A stretch of DNA of 64,000 nucleotides, from positions 172,156,154 to 172,220,153 of the forward strand of contig OZ024743.1 of NCBI GenBank assembly GCA_964016885.1, in the 5' to 3' direction. The notes below the pieces were generated by a model. It was not told the origin of the DNA. It saw only the letters and a program-made list of their open reading frames with translations, and ran no database searches. Shown here piece after piece: positions 33,454 through 46,100 of the stretch. The translations under genes and the position numbers were made by a program. Position 1 is the first letter of the stretch. Every line of letters starts with the position of its first letter. Source of the DNA: Eledone cirrhosa. Its lineage: Eukaryota; Mollusca; Cephalopoda; Octopoda; Eledonidae.

Positions 33454-35813
33454 TTACAGACACATACTCAGAGTATTATTCATTCGGGCCATTCTTGCTT
33501 CTCTCACCCATCTTTCAACAAAATGCTGGGAAGAGAGCACTTCCCTCTCTACCCTGATTTTCCTTTTCAAATGAAATTTGAAAAAGCTAATCAGGGCATC
33601 ACCGAAGAGGTAAGTGCTCGTCTTCAGCCCTTTCAAACGTGTCCAACATACTATCTCTTTCGTCATGGCCACCAGACAGATAAAAACTGCCTGCCCTTCC
33701 CGGCTAAAGTAAGAGGGTGGGGCAGTGCTCACGGTGGATTCAGCTGATAGCTGGATCCGTCCTACACGCGACAGCTGGTGTTCGACATAAACCCACAAGT
33801 CAGCAATGCTCGGACACTGGACGATTGCGTGCAGGACGGTTTCGTCGCCCTGCGCGCATCTTGGACATGCCTGGCTGACGGCACCTCCATGCCTGTAGAG
33901 TTTATCCCGAATTGGCAAAGCTCCTCGGTAGCACTGCCAGGCCAGGGATTTCTGGAGGTTGTCCATAGGCCCCGGCCCGAAAGTTCTTCCGAAGACATTG
34001 GCTAGTTGATTTTCGTCGACTCCTAGAGGTTCCCCAAGTACGTCATCGCTCTTCCCCTCCACTAATCCTCTATAGAACGCCGAGGTGGAGTTTCCACCGA
34101 TCACATTGACCGATTGGTCGAGGGCTGTGAGCGCCTGAAGACATTCCAATCACCAAACGCTCCCTCTCGGTCTTCGCTTGACTCAGGACTGCAGCTCCAT
34201 CAAGGAGACGAGCTGGGGAAAGACGCGTCTAGCAAACGGCGACCACACCTGATCACCGTCGAGGAAGAGGTGGAGATGTTAGGACAAGGTACTACGGTTA
34301 GGCAGTAGTAGATGACGGACGCGATGTACGCGTTAGCCACTTCCGCTCGACCTTTCAGGGATAGCTTCCTCCCCGCCCTGCTCGTTACCCTACCCGTCAC
34401 TTCGTCCCAGTTTTTGTCCGTCTGGAGGTCCGGACCCCCAGCAATTTAACCGGTCCGTCCGTCTAGCGCCCGACGACGCTGTTGGACGACATGGACCTGC
34501 CTCTCCAGGTGCCGACTTTTCCAGGTTGATCATTGCTCCTGTCACCGCTTCGTATTCTTTTAGTGTAGTGCCGATCACCTCAATGTGTTTGGCGTTCGAC
34601 ACCACTACGGTGACATCGTCCGCATATGCTGACACGGATCTTCCGCATCCTAGTTCGCGCGGGACCCTCCTCAACGTCTCCAATTTGTGCAGTTATGGCT
34701 CGAGAGTCAATACGTACAAGAGGGACGAGAGGGGACATCCTTGGCGGACCGAGCGCATGATATTGAACGGTTCCGAAAGGTGACCGTTCACTCTCACCAC
34801 AGAGCAGATGTCGTTGTGCATGGCAGTGATCCAGCTTCTGACGACGGGCCCAAAGCCAGCCACGCCTCGTCTAATATTCTAACTAGTTCTCCCTCTGCTC
34901 TATTTTTCTCTATAGCTAAAGCCTTACTAAACCTAATGGACTCTATTTTAATCGCTCTTTTCAGAGCAACCACCACTTGTTGTTGACGATGGCCCCCGTC
35001 AACGCTCATTTAACTAGTTCGCTAATCTTGTCGCTGTAGGCCTTGCGCGCTGGTAAGGATGCCTTTAGCTTCCAGTAGCCGGGTCCTCGTCTATCAAGCC
35101 TATCTAAGTCAAGCACACAGATCACGAATTTGTGGTCCGTGTAGCTGACTATCTTGAATTGGGAACAGCCTATGCTAGAACTATCTATTTCCCTACAAAA
35201 TACTCTATCTAGATATTATCTGGATGAGCCTATGCGATTTGTCCAAGTCCACATTGTCACATTCGGGAAATCCAATCGGTACATGTCAGACAGTTCAAAA
35301 GGCCTGAGCAGGTTGGTGAGGCTCTTGCACCCTCCTCTCCTATCCACTAACCCCACACAGTCCTAACGTGCATCTAAGATCCCGTTCCAGTCGCCCACTA
35401 ACACCAAAGAGCGGGACGTTCCAAGAAAGGTCTCCAGACGCCGGAAGATATCAGGCCGCCCTGCTCTTTTCGGGACATAGACGGCCACTAGCCTGAAAGC
35501 TTGCCCTTCTCCGCTGGTCACGTGTCCAGCACCACCAACTTACCTTCTGGGTCCAGGAAGATGGCCCGTATGGCGAGATCCAAACCTCTCCGAAAAAGAA
35601 CAGCAACTCCTCTCCCGACCCAGGACGGCTGGGAGATGCGTACACATCGTAGCCGCCGAAGATCGGTGCGAAGGCCCGTGCTTCGGAGATTCTGGTCTCG
35701 CTGATGGCCACTACATCTATGTTTAGTGACCTGAGGTCGTTGAGCAGGTGGCCCTTCTTCCATGAAGACCCCAAGCCACGCGTATTTATGCTGCCTATTC
35801 TGAGTGAGATCAT
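33454..35813 (-). pseudogene. Tx1-B ORF2 remnant
   Basis: It begins MISLRIGSINTRGLG at 35813, frameshifts in the APE domain around 35600 and 35450, loses the block from the linker to the DQSKAFDRVDH motif, and keeps SAYADDVTVV (about 34620). The C-terminal part is open from 34149 to 33454, with CPRCAQGDETVLHAIVQC. With the central RT and part of the APE domain gone it cannot encode an active protein. Confidence 0.87.
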
Positions 35814-35847
35814 GTTGAAATGGAGTGGAAAAGATGTGAAAGACCAC

Positions 35848-37535
35848 TTACCTTACTTCTCGTAGAGGAAGGATGGTTTCTCCATCCCTTTTCACTTGAT
35901 CGCCTGGTGAAGGGACCGTTGAATCGTCTCTTCGGCTGGTCGTCGGCTCTTCTGTGAGTATATCCGAATATACTCTCCAGTTGAGTGTCCGTCCTAGGTC
36001 TCTGAAATCACCAACTGCGTTGGGGAATTTCATTTTGATGTTTGTGTATTGTTTCTGTGCTATTCTTACCAGTATTATGTTCGTCGGTGTTTTGATTGGT
36101 GCTGGTATTATGTAGTAGTGCTGTGAAATGTCTGTGTGTTCAATTATGTAAGTCATTAGTTTCTTGTGTGTATTTATTGCTGTGCATTTCTTTTTCTGGA
36201 GGTGGGGTGTGGTTCTGCTATTTTCGTGTCGTTGTTGCTGGGTGTGTGTATTTTGTTGTTGTGTTTGCGATGTTGGTGCTTGTGTTGGTGGTGTTGAAGG
36301 TGTTGTTGTTGTTGGCGGTGGGGTTGCCGCCGGTGGTGATGGCGTTGGTGGTGTTGCTGCTGTAAATCTCTTTGCACTAGCCTTTACCCTTTTTTCATCC
36401 CCCCCCCCCATTTTTCGAAGGCGACGATGCGCTGCTTCTGCGTTTGTGCCTTCTTACAACCTTTTGTCATCCCTCTGCCACCTTACACTCCATGTCCGAT
36501 TCTGTGAGGTTGGGGAGGGGGTACCAGCTCCACTCTTTCACTTGTTCTTGTTGGTGATGGTTGCAGTGGAGTCTCTGTTGCAGCTGCAGTTTGTATTACT
36601 CTTGTTGTTAATACTTCCACTGCTGTTCTTGATTTCTGTGGCGTGGGTATGGGTGCCACGGACCCATCCTTCCTGCTTTCCGCCTGTCCTGTTGCTGGTA
36701 GCAGTGGAGCCGGTTTCGGAAGGAGGGAGGTTTTCTTCTTTCTCAGGGTCTTCTCATCGCAGAAGGCCCTGAGGTGAGTCTTCGACCCACAGCGAAAGCA
36801 TTTCGGGCGTTTGCCCTCAACACTTATGGAAGTTGAGTGTCATTATCGAAATCTATCACATGTGGGATAACTTCGATGCACTCCTGGTTGGTTTGAATTA
36901 ACATCTCAATGGAGGTGCCGACCCAATCTTCTCGTACTTTTTTCTGTACTTGCAGTACAGTTGTTTTGTCCTCGATTCCGACGAGGACAGACGCGGCCAG
37001 CCAAGAAGGGGCCATTCCGGGGGGGTACGTGGGTCAGTTTGATCCCCTCAATTTTTTGCCCGCAGTAGGAGGGCATCAACACCATTTCCTCGCTCCTTAG
37101 GGTCACTAAGGATTGAGCCTTTGCCTCCTGGGGTGTGGCAAAAAGCACGTCCACGGTGGCATATTTCTTACCTCGGGCGATATGCGTTTTCCGCTGCTAC
37201 ACTGACCCTAAGGCTTTTTGTATTTGAGCCTCTGAGGCTCTTTCAACCCTACGTGATTTTGTGCTTACTGTACGGTACGCGACCGTACAGTGCTGTTGGG
37301 TTTCGAAAAGTTTTTTGGCTGCCTTGCAGATTGCTCGGTGTCCGGTTTTCGTCACCATCTTCTTTGCTTCCTGTAATTCCTCATTTGTTATAAGGGTGGT
37401 TTCCAGGTTCTTTGCGATATCTGCAAACGAGATTGTTTTTTCTTTCTTGTTGTTGTTGTTGTTTTTATCGTCAGACTGCTGTTACTTTTGTTGTTGCTGC
37501 TAGTACTACGACCGCCGCTGCCGCTGTTGCTGTGG

Positions 37536-37566
<31 letters not shown>

Positions 37567-37572
37567 TGTTGT

Positions 37573-37603
<31 letters not shown>

Positions 37604-37978
37604 TCTGCTGCTGCTGATGTTGTTGCGGCTGCTACTAGTGTTTTCCTTGTCACTGGTGCTGCTGCTGCTGTTATTACGGCTGCTGCTGCTATTCTTCATG
37701 ACGTCAGACGAATGAAATGGCTTTCCGTATTTACCGCACACATCTTTCGGTGTTGTCGTCGTTGTGGGGAAATGTTCCACGGAATGCACGTTCTCTTGGT
37801 GGAAGCTACTAGAAACTATATTTTTCTTTTTCTTTAATGGCGTCGCTTGCGAAAGAGGCGACACCACATTTAGAGAAGGGAGGGAGAGAGACAATCTTCT
37901 CTCTAATGAAGTGACGATTGAGGAAGAAGAGGACGGAAAGAGTGGGAGTGACTTGAGAAAATTATTTTTTGTAGCCAT
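35848..37978 (-). pseudogene. Tx1-B ORF1 remnant
   Basis: It begins MATKNNFLKSLPLFPSS at 37978 and has an expanded Ser/Asn tract (37500-37680, written as CTG/GTT-type repeats on plus). It then frameshifts near 37440, 37200, 37030, 36830 and 36400 through to the ORF1 stop region. The pieces 37154-36824 and 36411-35848 match the RRM-like and C-terminal parts of Tx1-A ORF1. Confidence 0.83.
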
Positions 37979-38193
37979 GTTTTTTTACGGTTTAAAATGA
38001 ATATTGGGCACAAAACTTCAATAAGTGGTTATTTAACCCCGAAGGGCCAAATAACGGGCAGAAATACCCCACTCACGAAGAGGAGGGTCTTTTTATCTAC
38101 AGTTTGGTTCAAGTTTTAAAAGATTTACAATTGTTATAGCGGTTAAAAATTACTATATCTTACAGAGCCGAGCCTCCGTCAACCATGGCATTC

Positions 38194-38209
38194 AATAATA
38201 ATAATAATA
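38194..38209. repeat. (AAT)n, short
   Basis: About five units between the Tx1-B 5' end and the first SINE tail. Confidence 0.9.
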
Positions 38210-38270
38210 ATTCTTTCTACTTTTGGCACAAGGCCAGCAATTATCCCAGTGCATTACTGGTACTTTATTT

Positions 38271-38271
<1 letters not shown>
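38210..38271 (-). mobile_element. SINE tail fragment 1 in (AAT)n
   Basis: On minus: AAGTACCAGTAATGCACTGG, then GCTGGCCTTGTGCCAAAAGT and AGAAAGAATT running into (ATT)n. It is the same family as 9316-9414 but more strongly 5'-truncated. Confidence 0.8.

Positions 38272-38353
<82 letters not shown>
38272..38353. repeat. (AAT)n with GAT and CTA interruptions
   Basis: About 27 imperfect units between the two SINE tails. Confidence 0.95.
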
Positions 38354-38354
<1 letters not shown>

Positions 38355-38454
38355 TGTTTCTACGTTAGGCACAAGGCCAGCAATTAACCAGTGTATTACT
38401 GGTACTATATTTTGTCGACCCCGTAAGGATGAAAGGCAAATTAACCTCGGCGGG

Positions 38455-38455
<1 letters not shown>
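38354..38455 (-). mobile_element. SINE tail fragment 2 in (AAT)n
   Basis: On minus: CCGCCGAGGTTAATTTGCC, TTTCATCCTTACGGGGTCGA, then GGCCTTGTGCCTAACGTAGA and (ATT)n. It is bounded by AAT units on both sides. Confidence 0.82.
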
Positions 38456-38513
<58 letters not shown>

Positions 38514-38526
38514 TATTATTATTATT
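38456..38526. repeat. (AAT)n switching to (ATT)n
   Basis: About 19 AAT units are followed directly by five ATT units, so the repeat reverses strand identity at about 38512. R4b-3 begins right after it. Confidence 0.95.
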
Positions 38527-41500
38527 CACGAGGTGACGGAGGTCATGAAATCGCTCCCGTAAGTTTTGAATGTTTTACATATTTAAATCATTTGTGAAAT
38601 AACAACTCTTAGTACAAATGCTACGTAAAGCACGCGGCTTGAGCCCCAAAAAATTCGCACCCAAAATATATTGTTATAAGGCTCAAATATTCAAATATTC
38701 AACTTTGTATTGTACACTGTATATCCAAAAAAGAAAATGGCTATAAATGGAAGAAGAACCCCCCCCCCCTCCTCTCCTCTGTCTACACTATATAGGACAG
38801 CCAAACTCACCAACAGCAGAAACTAGATACACCACCCACCCCATCATGTGTGTACACTAAACACAACAGCCAGATAACGGCATTTTCAACCGCTCACTAC
38901 GGCCATCATTATCACCATTATCCCATCACCGCCGCCACCACCCCTTCACTCCTTCACTGCTGCCACCGCTACAGCACCATCACTACAGTAATACGGTCAC
39001 ATCACCGCCACCACTGCCTCGGTATCGACATCACCACCACCACTGTCTCAGTATCGCCACCGCCGCCAGTCTCCCACTTCTCCCTGCTGGCTGCTACTTC
39101 CACATTATAGAATTCCTACTACTAACAAAGAGGAAGGCATCAAAATATATAGATAGACTCAAAAGAAAAAAGAAAAAACAAACAACAAAACCAAAGCAAC
39201 ACAGCAACAACAGCAAAAACGAGAAAAACAAACAGAAAAACAAAAAAAAAAAAAAAAACCCAAAAAAACGTAAAGAAAATAAGAATGAAGAGAGAAGCAG
39301 GCGGACGGACAGAGAAGAGGGGGTAAAAACTAAAACTTAAAAAACAAAAACTAAGTCAGACATTCGAACATTACATTACAATGAAACTTATGCTTATTCA
39401 TTTTTGGGGCCCTTTCTGCCTGTGTGTTTGTTTGTTTATGTGTGTTCGTATACAGCGTGGTGATAATGCCACACAAGAGCCAAGTGGAATGGCGGATCCA
39501 CAGATGGATATGTAACCATACATTCGCCAATCCTCGATAAGAGTGTTAAATATCGAACATAAACAGTTCGAATAACGGTGAAATGGAGACTAGAACGTCA
39601 TGTGACAGACTCTCACCCAACAGGTGCCCCCTGGCTCAGCAGCAGGAACCTGACTGTCAACCAAATACTGCTGATGTTGGAGGAAGGAGAAGAAGGAAAG
39701 GGGCCAGAACCAACTGGACGAAAGAATTGAATAGAACTGTTATGCAATGTTACCTGAAAAGTAACCCCAAGGAGAGGGGCTACAGGAGACGGATGCATAA
39801 CATCTGGAACGAGATTGGTTTATTTAAATTAGATGAACAAAAATTGGCCGGGCAGGCTCGGGTAATAAGAACTAATGGATGGATAAGCGAGCTGGAACTG
39901 GAGGAACTGAGCAGAGAGAATGGCTTGGAGATGGCGGGTGTAGTATGCCAGACAAGCGAGCCAGTGGGAAATGAAGGTGAAGAGGTCCTGAGAACGGAGG
40001 AACCACCCGAAGCAGACAATGATCTGAATACTGAGATAAATAATACCTGGAACAGAGATACGGCCACTGAGGAGATGAATGCTGACGGGCTAGGACAAGA
40101 TTCGGTTGACATCCTAAATTTAGTGGTAGATGAATTGAACAATGATAGTGAGAGACCTATGAACCTAAGATTTGTAGACAGGAAAAAGTTAAAAGAAAAA
40201 ACAGCTAAGGTAAACAAAGTCATCCTATACCTTGAGGCGAGGAGCCTTCACCAGTGCAACAATATCCTCAAAGCAACAGCAAATACGGTGAGGAAACTAC
40301 TTGGTATAAAAGCGAGAGAAAACAACAGACAAGAAAGAGCAGAGCCGTGGTGGAAGAAACGACTGAGTGGGCAAATCGGGGAAATGAGAAATGACGTAGG
40401 AAAGCTTGAGTCACTACTGAATGGGACACTAAAAAACATAGGCACTAAAAATAGACTGGAAATAAAATACAAAACTAGGAGGAAAAAGCTAAATATTATC
40501 ATAGAGGAACTGAAGCAACGCTTTGTAGCAAAGAGTGCAAAAATCAGGCGATACGAGAACAGAGTCAGTCAGTATAAACAGAACCGCATGTTCGACAACA
40601 ACCAGAAGATGCTGTTTGGACAGCTTGAGGGGAAAGAAAGAGGCAACGACTTGATCCCTGGGGCGGAGCAAACTAAAACATTCTGGAGAGGAATATGGGA
40701 GCAGGATGTTAGAGACAATGCCCAGGCAGGGTGGATTGAGACAGTACAGAGGGAGATCGGTGAGCAGGCACAATAACAAACTGATTTGAGTATCACAGTT
40801 GAAACTCTTAAGGGGCAGGCCAAAAAACTAACCAACTGGAAATCACCAGGCCCAGATGGTGTGCAGGGGTATTGGATTAAACATGTAACATCCCTCCACC
40901 CGAAGCTGACGGCCATGTTCAATGACTGCTTGGTGTCGGGTGAGGTGCCAGAGTGGTTGACAAAAGGTACCACAGTTCTGATAATGAAAGACCGAATCAA
41001 GGGTAATGATGTTAGCAACTATAGACCTCTCACATGTCTGTCCGTAATGTGGAAACTGTTGACGAGCATTGTGTCTGAGGAAATCTACCATCACCTCCAC
41101 ACAAACAACTTGTTACCGGACGAACAGAAAGGATGCCGAAAGAAGTCACGTGGTACAAAGGACCAGTTACTTATTGATAAGATGGTAATGGGGAATTGCA
41201 GGAGGAGACACACTGATCTTGCCATGGGATGGATAGACTACAGAAAGGCATTTGACATGGTGCCTCATTCCTGGATCACCAAAAGCCTGGAGATCTTCAG
41301 GGTGGCAGATAACATCAGACAGTTGCTAGGCAGGAGTATGGGTCCTGGGAGACAGAGTTGACATCAACTGGAGTATCCTTGGGAAGCGTGAAGATCAAGA
41401 GAGGTATCTTCCAGGGAGATAGCCTGTCCCCTCTGTTGTTTGTCCTTGCCCTGATGCCCTTGACCATTATGCTGCGAAAAGTGAGAGCAGGATACAAGTT

Positions 41501-43051
41501 GGGAAGGGGAGAGCTTATCATCAATCACCTCCTCTTCATGGACGATCTTAAGCTCTTCGGGAAAAGTGAGAAGGAGTTGGATGTGCTTGTTGACACTGTC
41601 CGTATTTTCAGCAGTGATATATGTATGCAGTTTGGTATTGGTAAATGTGGAGTCATTGTGATGAAGAGGGGTTGGTTGAGCAGAAGTAACGGGATCCAGA
41701 TACCAACAGGTGAAATTATAAAGGAAATGGACTCTGAGGAAGGATACAATTATTTGGGCGTTCTGGAGGCTGATGGCATAAAGAACAAAAAAATGAAGGA
41801 ATTGTTAAGAACTGAATACATTCGGAGAGTAAGGAGCGTATTGAAGTCACATCTGAACAGCAGAAATGCCATAAGCGCAGTAAATTCCCGAGCTGTGTCT
41901 ATTATTAGGTACAGTGCGGGAATTCTGAGATGGAATGTTGCTGAACAAAAAGAAATGGATAGGAAGACTAGGAAGCTATTGACTATCTACAACATGTTCC
42001 ACAAGAGGAGTGATGTCGATAGACTCTACCTAAGGAGATCTGAGGGTGGAAGAGGTCTTATCAGCATAGAGGACTGTGTTCAGATGGAGAAAAACAACCT
42101 ATACAAATACGTGACCTATAGTAAGGAGCCAATGCTCAGAACTGTACTGAAGGAGGGGACAGTAGGCCAGGGGATGTCCAAGGAGGAAATAACATCAAGG
42201 AGGAAGAGCAGCCTTAAGGGAAAATCCCTTCATAGTACCTTCTTTGAGAAAACTGAATTTAGAGATCCACAGACATGGAACTGGTTGAGAAGAGGAGACC
42301 TCAAAAAGGCTACAGAAGGAATGCTAATGGCTGCGCAGGAGCAGGCCCTCAAAACGAAGTGGTTGAAGCACCATATCTACAAGGAGGAGGCTAGCCCACT
42401 GTGCAGGATCTGTGGAGAGAGAGAGGAGACTGTGGCTCACATTGTGTCCGAGTGTAAACACCTAGCCCAGACCCACTATAAGGGCTGGAGACACGATGTG
42501 ATGGGCAGGGTGATCCACTGGCACCTGTGCAAAGTAAACAATTTACCACATTCTGAGAAATGGTATGAGCATAGGCCAGAGGGGGTGATGGAGAACAATC
42601 AGGTGAAGGTGCTGTGGGATTTTAGGATACAGACGGACAAAAAACTGGAACACAATAGACCTGACCTGGTGGTTGTGGACAAAGAAAAAAGATCGTGTCT
42701 GATTGTGGATGTGGCCTGCCCGTTCGACACGAGAGTGCAAGAGAAGGAGAGGGAGAAAATTAACCGATACCAGGATCTAAAGTGGGAGGTGAAAAGGATT
42801 TGGAACTGCCATGAAGTCAAAGTGATCCCGATTGTCATAGGCGCACTGGGGACTATCTCCAAAAGTTTCCAGGGATGGTTAAAGAAAATCGGCCCCTTCA
42901 CGCTTTTTGGAACGCTTCAAAAGGCATGCTTGCTTGGAACAGCAAGAACCCTCCGATACGTCCTGAATATCTGAGGCTGCAGGTAGTGGCTTGATATTCA
43001 ATCCAACGGACTTTCCAGTTAACCAACATCAATGACTGAGATTCAAGGAAT
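38527..43051 (+). mobile_element. R4b-3, near full-length R4/Dong-like element
   Basis: The 5' end is CACGAGGTGACGGAGGTCATG, just inside the 5' end of R4a-3. The 5' UTR runs to 39582 and the 3' end is ATTCAAGGAATAACAAC. Over the first roughly 600 bases the 5' UTR closely matches that of R4a-3. Confidence 0.85.
39583..42974 (+). pseudogene. R4b-3 ORF: one nonsense codon and one frameshift
   Basis: The same domain order as R4b-2: Myb-like N-terminus, RT with FMDDLKLF (about 41536), CCHC finger [18 protein letters not shown] (about 42402) and endonuclease [15 protein letters not shown]-to-TAA change at 40774-40776 stops translation just before the RT, and one G is lost near 41343 in the RT. The extra T near the active site of R4b-2 and R4b-6 is absent here. 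From 41358 the frame is open to the normal stop. Confidence 0.87.
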
Positions 43052-43057
43052 AACAAC

Positions 43058-43123
<66 letters not shown>
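43052..43123. repeat. (AAT)n between R4b-3 and R4a-3
   Basis: About 23 perfect units. Confidence 0.97.
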
Positions 43124-46100
43124 GGGAGAAGACGCACGAGGTGGTAGAAGGTCATGAAATCGCTCCCGGAAGTTTTGAATTTTTAACATATTTAAATCAT
43201 TTGTGAAATAACAACTCTTTGTACAAATGCTACGTAAAGCATCCGGCTTGAGCCCCAAATAAATTCGGACCCAAAATATATTGTTATAAGGCTCAAATAT
43301 TCAAATATTCAACTTTGTATTGTACATTGTATATTCAAAAAAGAAAATCGCTATGAATGGAAGAAGAACCCCACCCCCCCCTCCTCTGTCTACGCTATAT
43401 AGAACAGCCAAACAACACCAGAAACTAGATACAACACCTACCCCGTCAGCTCTCTGTGTACACTAAACACAGATAACGGCAATTTCACCACCACCACTCA
43501 CTACTGCCATCATTACCACCACTATCCCATCACCGCCGCCACCACTCCTTCATTGCTGCCACCGCTACAACACCATCGCTACAGTAATACGATCACGTCA
43601 CCGCCACCACTGCCTCGGTATCGACATCACCACCACCACAGTCTCAGTATCGATACCGTCGCTACTGTCTCCCACATCTCCCCGCCGCCACCACTCCTTC
43701 AAATGCTACCACCACTATTCCCTGTTAACTTGAGAGAGAAAGGGGAAGGTGGCTGTATCACTAGACAAGGGAGAGGCTAGCAAAAGATATAAATAGATTG
43801 ACTTAGTGACCTGGCCACATCAACAATTATGGGACTGCTGGTTCACCCCTTCCTCACCAACGATATAAAAAGCCCCGGCACCACCACCGACATAGCCAAC
43901 AACAATAACAGCCAACCACAACAAAAAGTATATTATATTATTGTAATGCACTGGGTGATTGCTGGCCTTGTGCCTGGAGTGGAGACAATTATTAATAATT
44001 TCATTCTTAAGCCACGCAATGCTCACATTAAGGAACCACTCATGATAATAACAACTTAAAAAAACAACAAAAAGAAAACCCCGCGACCAAGAAATACCTG
44101 GATTGCGGCCGGCGGGAATAGCCGTGTCTCTAGGGGAGAACGACCCCTCTAGTCTTGGTTGACACTCGTTCTAGAAGTGGTAACACGAAATGATTACCCC
44201 TTGGCAGATAAGGATAAAACGCGACAAAATAAAGTAAATGTCTAATGATAAAATCTCATACCGGATCGGCCGTCACCCGGGTAAAAAAGGGCCGCGTCCC
44301 TCAGAGAGGAACCAGACTGGGGTCGAAAAATCAGCTAATGGTTCAAACCTTCCCATCACTTCGGAGCTGGAGACCTCCCATAACCGGAATACTCCTACTG
44401 TTGGCCCTCCATGCTCACCACCAAGAAATCCAAAGAAAAAGAGAGAAAAATGGTCAAGGGAAGATAATAAAGAAGTCCTTGAGGCTTTCTACACTGCCGT
44501 GTACTACCCATCAAATACATCGAATACAGAACAGACATATATCAACTGGAAAAAGAAACATCCCGAAAAAAGAGGCTATATTGACAGCAACAAACTAGCC
44601 AATATACGAAGAAATATTGTAAGAAAAAAGTTACTAACTGATATAGAAATTGATCAGATCAAGCTATTAGCACAAAGTCAGCGAAGGGAAAATAAAGCAT
44701 GTGTCAGTGAAAACGAGGTAAACTGTAACACTTCCAATCCCAGGGTTGGGGCGGAATCACTGGCAACAGAAAAAATTAAAGAAAGGATCGAAAAAGTGGA
44801 GGGAGTGCATGCTCAGGATGAAACTCCAAATGAAAATAATGAGATAGTAAATGATAAAGAAATGAATGAGAATGAACTTGCCAACTTGAAGGATGAAATT
44901 ATGATCGAATGGATGAAAATGAAAGAATCTGACATGGGGCAACGAGACACCCTCCCTAAGATCCAGAACTCCAAACAGAACCAAAAGATAATACACAAGA
45001 CTAACATAATTCTCAAAAACATTATCATCACAAACAAACTAAACATTACTGATTTAAATCATCTCTATTATGCATCGGCTAAAGTCACCACTCACTTATG
45101 TGGAGTGAAGATGAAAAAACAAAGGAATTCCCACAAGAAATCTACTTGGCAAGAGAACATCAATCGCCAAATAAACCTTCTCCGATCTGACATAGAAATT
45201 TTAACAAACTATAAAGTAGGTGAACATGTTAAACAAACTAAACTTAGAAAATTGAAAAAAAAGTACAGTATAAAATCAACATGTGACATAGACATGCTGA
45301 TAGAAATAATCAAGCAAAAAGTGTCGGTCAAAGCTGCTCGTATAAGGCGCTTTGAAAAACGATGATCTAGATTCTATAAGGACAATAATATGTTCAAAAA
45401 CAACCAAAGAAACTTCTACAGAAAAATTGGTAAGTCAACAATAACTGCTAAATCAATACCACCCAAGGAGGAAGTGCAAGAATTCTGGGAAAAGATCTGG
45501 GCCGAAGAAAAAGTTCATAACATACATGCCCCATGGATAGACAGACAAATGAAAGATACAGCTCACCTTGAAGAACAAACATGGGAAAATATAACAGTTG
45601 AACAGTTGCGCTTGGCTCTAAGAAAAACCAGCAAATGGAAATCCCCAGGAAAAGACAAAATACAAAACTTTTGGATAAATGCCTTCACAGAGTCTCATGA
45701 GCTGTTAGCCCAACTTTACAATGAAATAGTTAAGGAGCCAGAAAAGATACCTTCATGGCTAGTTAACGGCATTACATTCCTGCTTCCGAAGAATGATGAG
45801 ACAAACAATCCCAAAAATTACAGACCGATAACTTGCTTGACCACAATGTATAAACTTTTAACATCAGTCCTAACTGAATACACATATGACCACCTGATAA
45901 CAAATGACCTATTTCCCATTGAGCAGAAAGGGTGTAAACGAGGCTCATATGGCTGTAAGGATCAGCTTCTGGTTACCAAAATGATACTGGAAGATTGTCA
46001 TAATAGACACAAAAATCTATCGATTGCTTGGATAGATTATAAAAAAGCATTTGATAGTTTGCCACACAGTTGGATTGAAAAATGTTTAGAGATTTTCAAA

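Larger units (their letters stand above)
33220..38193 (-). mobile_element. Tx1-B, internally deleted Tx1 element
   Basis: It has the same 5' end as Tx1-A (CCATGGCATTC before AAT, on plus) and the same 3' end, but is about 1.05 kb shorter. Deletions relative to Tx1-A include about 860 bases near 34861 (RT fingers and first palm motif), about 155 bases near 34276, and smaller losses near 34380-34520. Confidence 0.87.
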
